This document shows, piece after piece, positions 55,918-64,000 of a DNA stretch of 64,000 nucleotides. This DNA comes from Saururus chinensis. Its lineage: Eukaryota > Streptophyta > Magnoliopsida > Piperales > Saururaceae. The DNA lies in NCBI GenBank assembly GCA_035235625.1, contig CP141144.1:35772014-35836013 (forward strand), given 5' to 3'. A model generated the notes under the pieces. It did no database searches. It was not told the DNA's origin and was given only the letters and a program-made list of their open reading frames with translations. How positions within the stretch are numbered: position 1 is the stretch's first letter; the number at the start of each line of letters is the position of its first letter. The position numbers were made by a program, and so were the translations under genes.

Positions 55918-57299
55918 GGATTATTTATAATTAAACCCTTTACAAGTGTACAAGGTAATTGTACTAGGATTAGTATTTAAGGGTTGTCGAACCCCAAGGA
56001 TAAATGAATTTATTACTAAATCAAATAGAGGAATTCGTTTATTAAAAATAAAAATAACTTAAGCTTTAATATAATAGAAATTATTTAGGAAATTGAATCC
56101 ACTATAGAACCATAACAATTTCATAACATTTAATCTAAATATAGTGTGAATATGAATATTTATTCTTAGCTACAAGCTAGAATTACTTTAGAAAGAATCA
56201 TTAATTAAATTCATGGCATGAACTATATTCAACAATAGCACAAATCAACTACACTAAACTAAACTATAGGCATGACTCGTCTCATCTTAATATAACTCAT
56301 CCAATTCATTAATCATATGAACATTAAAACTATTGCATGACCATCTCATCAAAATCACAGAAATTAGAATCGATGTAAATATCAAAACCACATCAATCTA
56401 TCATCTACAAGATAATAAATCAACATAGATTTAAATAAACATGAAAAGCTCTTTCATTAAAAAGGAAATCCTTGTAATACAATTGTCATTATTCACAATT
56501 AAAATCTAAATTAAAAAGAAAAGAAATTAAAACTTATCTATAGTTTCATCAACACCTAAGTAAAAAAAAAATCTAGCCTTGCATGGTAGAAAAAAGCTCG
56601 TGAATCTCCATTAGAAACTTTGAATGATCTTCTATCTTCTTCTTCCTACTTCTCTTCAGAAAATCTACTTAAAAAAACTTCAATTTCAAGCCAAATATGT
56701 CTTTAAATAGGCGTAGGAAGAATAGGAGGAAGTCTAATATGAAAAGGACTCAAAACTGGCTCAAAATAGGAAGCTGTGCATTATCCCGTTCGATCTCCCT
56801 GCATGCCCCTTCAAATGGCTATATTGTTTATGCAATCTGGACAGTTCTATTTAGTTTTGTGTCTATTTTCTATTCAGGAAGCTAAGTCTGTTCACTGGAT
56901 AGTCTATATTCATGTCCAGTTTTCTACAAGTCATTTCCTTTATGTCTATATTAGTTTCGAACTTGTTTGTAACTCAAAAAAGTTGTCCAAATTATTTTAA
57001 AGTGTGTCAAGAGTGTTTTTGAATTATTCCAAACATTGTTCAAGGGCCTTGATAAGTTCACCTTACCTACAAAACATAAAAGCTTCTCATTTTAGACATA
57101 TAGAATATAATTAAGATCCAAACTTGATTCCAATACATGCCTAACCTGCTAATAACTCTAAAATTAATTAATAATTAAACTAAAATATTAATATCTATCT
57201 TAATCTAAATAAACCATAGCTAACTGTTGATTAACCTAATCTATAGTAGTGAATAAGGTAAAAAGGCATATAAAATAAATATATATTTCATACTTATCA
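55918..57299 (-). repeat. 3' LTR of Athila element 2
   Basis: The plus strand ends TACTTATCA at 57299, the complement of TGATAAGTA. It is followed by AATACCCC, the complement of a shortened polypurine tract (GGGGTATT). The left end near 55918 has drifted (GGATTA for TGATCG). Confidence 0.8.
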
Positions 57300-59044
57300 A
57301 ATACCCCATTATGCTATTCCTCGAGCAAAATAAAATAAAATAACTAATCTATAAAAATAAATAAATTCCACTTTCGTAGGAAATCACGATTGCATGTAGC
57401 ATATTCAATAAGCCTTTAAACCCCAAGGTGTCCTAGTTGGACAAGTTGTGTCTCATGAGGGTTTACAATAATGATACCCACAAATATTCAAACCTAAGAA
57501 AAGAAATAAAATAAAACAAGAAAAAATTCCAAAAATAATCTTCTCTTGAAAACACATAACTGTATTTTAAAAGAACCAACCACAAATACTTGACACAAGT
57601 AAATAATTTCACGTGTTCTGATCACTTTCAAGTAAGGAGTCATCCATGCTATAACCTCATCTTGAAAATAATTGTGCATCTACATATATACATTGCAAAA
57701 ACATGAAGTGCTAAAACTTTGTAGTCATACAATTTCATTCTTGATTAACAAGCATATATAATTTGACCCGTTAACCAAGCTCATTAAAGTTTACTAACTC
57801 AAAAATATAACAATCACAATCTTTTATTCTTAGCATCTCATAATAAAACCTCATGTAATAGCCTTCAAATTTCAATTAAATTTGGGGAATAAGAGCATAA
57901 TTAACCTCAATGACTCATGCAATACTTAATTCTATTATGCTTTCTAAATAGTCCATGTAACAAGCATTAGGCCAGTGTCCATAATCCAGTTGGCTCATGG
58001 TATTAGGTGTTGAAACACCCCTCATGCTTAATAACTCAAACTATGAGTGCTACAGAACAAAGCAAGTCATAAAAGCATTTATATCAGCTTTTCTCCTTTT
58101 GATGCAATCCCTTATGCTTGCCTAGGCACAAGGCCCCATTACTCAGTGAAAAGAGAAACAAACCTTTACTCTTTTTTTTTCATCATCATTTTTTTTTAAT
58201 CAATCAATCTTTTTTTTTCAACTCTTTTTTTCATTCAATTTTTTTTCATCATCCTTTTTTCATTACACATTTATCCCATTTTTTTAAATAATAGCCAAGC
58301 ATTAAGATCTATCATAAAAGACTAAAAATTACTCAATTGTTATGTTTTCAATAATATGCTTAGTTAAAGATATCCCAATAAGTTTACAAGTAATAAATCA
58401 TAAAATTATATTCCTACAAGTTTCAAGTGTGTGAAATGTGATTTAAAAACATAAGCACAATAATCATTTTCATTGCTTAATTAATTACTTGAACTTTCTT
58501 CATGAAATTGATCTCATTAAAAATAGACATATGCTTTTAAAAGAAAATTAGCAATAAAAACCACATACAAGAAAAAAACAAAGCTAATAATGAAAAAATA
58601 AATACTCCAAATCATTCTAAAATAAAAATAAGAAAGAAAAATATCTTTCTACACCCCGAACCTAAAAAGAACATTGTCCTCAATGTAAAGAAAATATATA
58701 CTACATTGACATGAATAAGTAAGAGGCAAAGAAAGATATCACCTGAATGTAGAACTAATCCACTAATCTAAAAGTGAAGTACATAGGATTGGAGAAATGA
58801 GATAAATATAAGTGATGAGCATTCCCCTAAACCTAAAGTACTATATCCCACAAAAGAACAAAAAGTATAATTAGAAAAGAAACAAAAGTAGAGATAAATA
58901 TGTAAATAAAACCTAAATAAAGCAAAGAAGATAAACAAAATAAATGAAAAGAAATATATCAAAAACATGGGTTGCCTCCCAAGAAGCCCTAAGTTTAATG
59001 TCTTCATCCAGACAATGCCAACATTCTCAAATATGTCAGGGTGG

Positions 59045-59547
59045 CTAGTAGATTTTGGCATTGGCTCTTGTCTTAATTCTCCAAAAGGATGATTCGGTGA
59101 AGACTTGATTATAGTCTGATGCTACAAAAGATGGGCTTCTATCATAAGCATCGAATCTAAATATGTCTACCATAAAACATTCAGCATAACAAGTTGCAGG
59201 TAAATGGTTAGACCCATCAAAAATATTTAGTTGCACTTTCATGTTCCCAAATGACATGTCTATTACCCCCGTCCTACAATTGATACATGCATTAGTTGTG
59301 ACAAGGAAAGGATGACCTAGAATGATAGGAATCTGATGTGTGGTGTTAGGGATGGTTTCCATATCTAGAACAATCAAATCAACAGATAAAAAGAACCGGT
59401 CAACCCTCACTAAGACATCCTCAATGACTCCTCGGGCTTACGCATAGAACGGTTTGCTACCTGCAAGGTACTGATATAGACTGCAATTCACTTAACCCTA
59501 GTTTTTCTTACACCGAGTAAGGAAGTAGATTGACACTCATACCAAGG
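59045..59547 (-). pseudogene. Protease part of Athila element 2
   Basis: The open frame 59410-59045 reads MRVDRFFLSVDLIVLDMET, then PIILGHPFLVTTNACINCRT and GVIDMSFGNMKVQLNIFDGS, the same order as the end of the element 1 protease. The R in the usual GRPFL is H here. The catalytic aspartate region (about 59547-59460) lies in another frame, separated by a frameshift and a stop near 59438. Confidence 0.75.
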
Positions 59548-60138
59548 TCAAGCAGGGACTTGCTTAATGGCATCTAAGAGGGGAAGATTAATTTTAACTT
59601 GTTTGAAAGTCTCAAGAATCTCATTAGTTCTAGCCATGCTCTTTCTAAATGGTGGGGTCATGTCAAGGCACTGAGGAAAAGGTACCCTAGGGATATAAGA
59701 TCCCTCAGAAGTAATCTTAGATTGTGACTTTAAGGAAGGGGAAGGAGAGGCAAACTCCTTCTCATGTGGTACATTCACTTCTACTTGAGGCTCATAATGG
59801 GCAGCTGTCTCTAATTCCTCACTACTATCATTTGTCACTGGTGTCCCCCCAACCTTATTGTCAACAATCCTCCCACTCCTAAGGGTCATTATGGACTGAA
59901 CTTGTTCATTTGAGGGAGGAGCTCCCTCTACCCAAAATTGACCTTTAAGTTTTTGTAGAGGTTGACTTGGCAATGTCCCCATCTCTCCCTTGTTAATGGC
60001 ATTAGCTATTTGTCCAATTTGGGCTACTAGCTTTGTTATAGATTGTGTGTGGGAGTGAAGGATTTGAGTATGAGATTGTAGCTCTTGTAATGCGGTTATA
60101 ACCTTCTCTTCTAAACTCAGACTCCTACTAGGTTGCAC
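59548..60138 (-). pseudogene. Gag-protease linker of Athila element 2
   Basis: A 196-codon open frame contains ALQELQSHTQILHSHTQSIT, VAQIGQIANAINKGEMGTLP and MTLRSGRIVDNKVGG, the same order as element 1 residues about 185-345. It is bounded by breaks on both sides. Confidence 0.75.
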
Positions 60139-61232
60139 ATAGGGGTTACACTTGAGGTTGTTGGATAGGGACTGGTGGAACTTAGAATGGTTACCTAGGG
60201 GGTTTGTTGCCCATAACCCCTTGGTTTTGTGCCCGCTAGGAAAAGTTAGGGTGATTCCTCCATCTAGGGTTATATGTGTTTAAAAATGGATTGTTTTTAG
60301 CCTTATGGAAAGATTGGGTGGCATTCACATGATCTTGGACAAGCTCAGGAAATTGAGAGGCAGAGGGACACTCCATGATAGTATGGGCTGGGCTAAGGCA
60401 TATTGTGCATGCATCTTAAGTGAAGAGAGTGGGCTGATGGGTTATAAGGAGGTCCAACTTCCTATTCAAAGTATCAACTTTGGAGGAGAGGTCTAATGGG
60501 TTTTTGACTTCATACAAGTCACCTCTAGAGGGGGCATTATTCAAGGTAAATAGTCCAATCTCATTTCTATTCAACACAGCATGTTGAAGAGAACTTTCAC
60601 TCAAGTCCTTAAAAAAGTTTCCATGCCTCATTTTTATTTTTTAACAAAAAAGTACCCCCACAACTTGCATCAACTAGATGACAATTTTGTTCAGTAAGAC
60701 ACTCATAAAATTGTTGCACTAATTACCACTTAGGGACAGCATGATGGGGACACCTCCTAAGAAGGTCCTTCAGTCTATCCCAACTCTCATGGAACTGTTC
60801 GGTGTGAAGTTGGGCAAAAGTGGTTATAGTTTTTCTCATTTGGTTGGTCTTACCTATGGGGAAGTACTTTATGAGGAACTCTTGTTGCATTTGGGCCCAT
60901 GTTGTAATAGTGTCCGACTCTAATGAGTGAAGTCATTCTTTAGCCTTATCTTTCAATGTGAAAAGAAAAAGCCGAAGTTTGACAGACTCATCGATTAAGT
61001 TTGAGAGCTTGAAAGTTGTGCATAGTTCCAAGAAGTCATCTAGATGCCTATACCTATTTTCATTATTAAGCCCATAAAAAGTTGAAAGCATTTGAATTAC
61101 AGTGGGCTTAATTTCATAATTTTCAGCGCCGACCGCCGGCAACCTAATGCATGAAGGAGAGGTATACTCATTGGGAGTGTAATACTCCCTTAGAGCTTTG
61201 ACAGATGTGTCTACTAAATGATGTTCAGCCAT
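60139..61232 (-). pseudogene. Gag of Athila element 2, broken
   Basis: An open frame from 61232 to 60933 covers MAEHHLVDTSVKALREYYTP, PSCIRLPAVGAENYEIKPTV and LRLFLFTLKDKAKE, ending in a stop (TGG to TAG). A later frame at 60631-60416 holds LSESSLQHAVLNRNEIGLFT and ends before the zinc knuckle. This copy retains the 10 bp that element 1 lost near 48790. Several further frameshifts occur between. Confidence 0.75.
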
Positions 61233-61643
61233 AATGGAATTGGTGGGAGAATGGGTAGGGGTGAAGTTGAGGGCAACTTAGTTCTCTTAGGTGTCCGCTC
61301 AGGCTCAGGGTCAAGTGGTGCCAATAGGGGGAGAAAAGAGCGACGACCACACATACACCAGAAACACACCACACAATTTTATATTTAAAGAAGAATAAAA
61401 AAAAACTAAATAAAAAAAAACTAAAAATAAAGAGAGATAAGGATCTTGCAAATCGAAGATAAGCACTATGCTTGTCGATGTCCACTTGTGGGCACAAGTG
61501 TAGAGAGCACGGACGTTAACTTAACCTACAAGATTAAATTAAAAAAAATGTAAGAAACTAAGAATTAACTTAAAAACTAAAGTAAGCTGAAACTAAAGTA
61601 GCTAGAATTATCCTAATACTAATTTAGTAACAAATCAACACCG

Positions 61644-61661
61644 TCCCCGGCAATGGCACCA
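61644..61661 (-). promoter_or_regulatory. Degenerate tRNA-Asp primer-binding site of element 2
   Basis: The minus strand reads TGGTGCCATTGCCGGGGA, two changes from the element 1 site. Both changes are at CpG positions (C to T and G to A). Confidence 0.8.
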
Positions 61662-61667
61662 AAAGCT

Positions 61668-63088
61668 CGATCATTTATAATTAAACCCTTTGCAAGTGTA
61701 CAAGGTAATTGTACTAGGATAAGTATTTAAGGGTTGTCGAACCTCAGGGACAGATAAATTTATTACTAAATCAAAGAGAGGAATTTGTTTGTTAAAAACT
61801 AAAACAACTTAAACTTTAATTAAGCAAAGAAGTAATCAATTAGTTTAAAAGGAATAGATCAATATAATGGAAATTACTTAGGAAATCGAATCCACTATAG
61901 AACCATAACAATTTCTTAACCTTTAATCTGAATCTAGTGTGAATATAAACAAATATTCTCAACTACAAGCTAGAATTACTTCAGAAAGAATCATTAATTA
62001 AATTCATGGCATGAACTATATTCGACAATAGCACGAATCATCTACACTAAACTAAACTATAGGCATGACTCGTCTCATCTTAGTATAACTCATCTAATTC
62101 ATTAATCATATGGACATTAAAACTATTGCATGACCCTCTCATCTAAATCATAGAAGTTAGAATCGATGTAAATATCAAAACTACATCAATCTATCATCTA
62201 CAAAATAATAAATTAATATAGATTTGAATAAACATGAAAAGCTCTTCCATTAAAAAGGAATCTTTGTCATACAATTGTCATTATTCACAACTGAAATCTA
62301 AATTAAAAAGAAAAGAAACTGAAACTTCTCTATAGTTTCATAAACTCCAAAGTAAAAGAAAAATCTAGCCTTGCATGGTAGAAGAAAGCTCTTCAATCTC
62401 CATTAAAAACTTTGAATGATCTTCCATCTTCTTTTCAGAAAATTTACTAAAAAAAACTTTCAATTTCGTGCCAAATATATCTTTATATAGGCATAGGAAG
62501 CATAGAAGGAAGTCTAATATGAAAATGAATTAAAATTAGCTCAAAATAAGAAATTGCGTGTTATCCCGTTTTATCTCCCTGCATGCCCGTTCGAACGGCT
62601 ATACTGTTTCAGTAATCTAGACAATTTTGTTCAGTTTCGTGTCCAGTTTTTCTTCAAGAAGCTAAGTCTATTCATTGGACAGTCCATATTCATGTCCAGT
62701 TTTCTACTCTATTCATTAAGCTCTTTCCTAAGTGTCCATATTAGTTTCTAACTTGTTTTTAACTCTGAAAAGTTATCCAAATCATTTTAAAGTGTGTTAA
62801 GAGTGTTTTGAATTATTCCAAACATTGTTCAAGGGCCTCGATAAGTGCACCTTACCTACAAAACATAAACACTTCAAATTTTAAACATATAGAATATAAT
62901 TAAGATCCCAACTTGATTCCAACACATGCCTAACCTACTAATAACTCCAATGTTAATTAATAATTAAACTAAAATATTAATATCTATCTTAATCTAAATA
63001 AACCAAAACTAACTCTTAATTAACCTAATCTATACTAGCAAATAAGGTAAAAAGGTATATAAAATAGATATATATTTCATACTTACCA
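61668..63088 (-). repeat. 5' LTR of Athila element 2
   Basis: It matches the element 1 LTR in reverse along its length. The plus-strand word CCCTGCATGCCCGTTCGAACGG (first 20 bases meant, at about 62577) keeps the GTTCGAACGG motif, and TTTATATAGGC at 62482 is the TATA region. Confidence 0.75.
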
Positions 63089-63966
63089 GGACCCATGGTA
63101 AAACTACCATAAAACCTATCCTTTAGTGGTTTCGTTTTGAAGGGCTCATCAATACGAGTCCATCAGTACCAAGAGTACGTAATTCTAATTTATGGTTGGA
63201 AAGTTATGATGTTTTGAAAATTTGAAAAAAATATATAATAGAAATAAATTATTACAGGTTGACGCAAGCACTACATCAACAGCGCTAGCCGGTGCAGTGC
63301 AACATCGACCGCGTAGTGGGCCCGCGTTGCATGGGACCCGTGTGACGAAATTGCAGGGCGCGATTTCTCTTGCACGGCACGCGGGCCAGAGTGGCAAAAC
63401 CGGGCGACATGGTTTCGCCTGCGCGCCACCTAGGACCCGTGCAACATGCTTCACACATGTGTCGCATGCCAATTAAGTCACATCACCCTTTTTTCTATAT
63501 AAATCCGACTTCTAACATTGTTTTCATTTTCTACCATGTGTAAAACTTATGTTCATCCATTCTAAGACGTCCTAAGTACAAATTAGGCTATTCAAAAGGC
63601 ATTTTTAGCTAAATAAACTGTTTTGGAAGCTAACAGGGCCAATTTTTCTATTTGAGCTCCCTACAAGCATGAATTTTCTACCCCAAATCTAAGGTAGGGG
63701 GTCTTAAACTCTAGCTTATGCTCTACTTGTATGGTTAACTTTTTTTTGCACCGTTTTTATTCCATTATGCTTATTTTCTTGATTTTTCTAAAGAAATGCT
63801 ATACGTGTGCCATGTTTTACCTACATAAAATTATGTTATGGTACGTGTATTTTCTGGATAGTTCTAGGATTAAACCTAGAATTGTCATATTTTGTCTGGA
63901 TACCTACCAAGGAAATAATCGGTATCTGGCGCGCGCACATAGGTGTGGAGTGTCATAGGAATGTCA
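63089..63966 (+). mobile_element. 5' LTR of another LTR retrotransposon (left edge uncertain)
   Basis: A TATA-like CTATATAAATCC at 63495 sits after a GC-rich block (63240-63470). The segment ends in TGTCATAGGAATGTCA at 63966, directly before a primer-binding site. The left boundary was not determined, so part of this interval may not be LTR. The body of the element lies beyond the window. Frames at 63185-63476 on both strands are GC-rich shadows without motif. Confidence 0.5.
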
Positions 63967-63968
63967 TT

Positions 63969-63982
63969 TGGTATCACAGCTC
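63969..63982 (+). promoter_or_regulatory. Primer-binding site, initiator tRNA-Met, one mismatch
   Basis: TGGTATCACAGCTC matches the common plant TGGTATCAGAGC site except for one base (C for G). Confidence 0.6.
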
Positions 63983-64000
63983 TGGATTTATCATCATCAG

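Larger units (their letters stand above)
55918..63088 (-). mobile_element. Athila-lineage element 2, non-autonomous, decayed
   Basis: This is the same family as element 1 but in the opposite orientation. LTRs lie at 55918-57299 (3' LTR) and 61668-63088 (5' LTR). Gag and protease are fragmented by frameshifts and stops, and no RT or integrase was found. The boundaries are degenerate: ends read TTACCA and CGATCA for the expected TTATCA and TGATCG. No target duplication was identified. It appears older than element 1. Confidence 0.8.

Noticed and set aside
63185-63476. Three overlapping frames in a GC-rich block
   Set aside because: Part of the LTR upstream of its TATA motif; no protein pattern.
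1-64000. CRISPR array, bacterial operon or phage
   Set aside because: Spliced genes, plant transposons and plant protein families throughout; no short spaced direct repeats of CRISPR type.

Overview
The window looks like nuclear DNA of a flowering plant. It is AT-rich and dominated by transposable elements, and the coding remnants are split by GT-AG introns. The recognisable proteins are plant families: NAC, CAX, PPR, NETWORKED-like, CACTA TNP2 and Transposase_24, Athila gag-pro, and Ty1/copia. I cannot name the species. I see no intact host protein-coding gene. The only RNA gene is a tRNA-Pro(UGG) at 38203-38274, with a decayed duplicate 1.8 kb upstream.

1-8.8 kb: a MULE-type transposase N-terminal fragment (minus strand), a small inverted-repeat element, two related long hairpins embedded in a ~176-bp tandem array, a GC-rich hypothetical ORF with a TATA box, and a ~650-bp tandem duplication. 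8.8-12.3 kb: a non-autonomous CACTA element with TTAGCGACGC subterminal repeats, a GC-rich insert and CT-rich blocks. A related copy in the opposite orientation, with GA-rich blocks, lies at 33.4-36.2 kb.

13.7-30.7 kb: a mosaic. A broken NAC-domain gene with ~37-residue tandem repeats (minus) abuts a 5'-truncated TNP2 transposase (plus). About 10 kb follow that carry fragments of at least five unrelated host genes: an RSH/TGS-like tail, a CAX exon, three exons of a conserved plant protein, a duplicated NETWORKED-like coiled coil, and a PPR C-terminus. After these come a Transposase_24 gene and a CACTA right terminus at 30671. The simplest reading is a large CACTA element that captured host fragments, although its left end was not found.

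30.7-46.9 kb: copia debris, the second CACTA element, the tRNA duplication, a Stowaway MITE, a heavily decayed copia pol (minus, 39.8-43.1 kb) and an LTR-like region. 46.9-63.1 kb: two Athila-lineage elements in opposite orientation, each with LTRs and a tRNA-Asp primer-binding site. Both carry gag-protease but no reverse transcriptase, RNase H or integrase, so they would depend on an autonomous relative. The window ends in the 5' LTR and primer-binding site of another LTR element.
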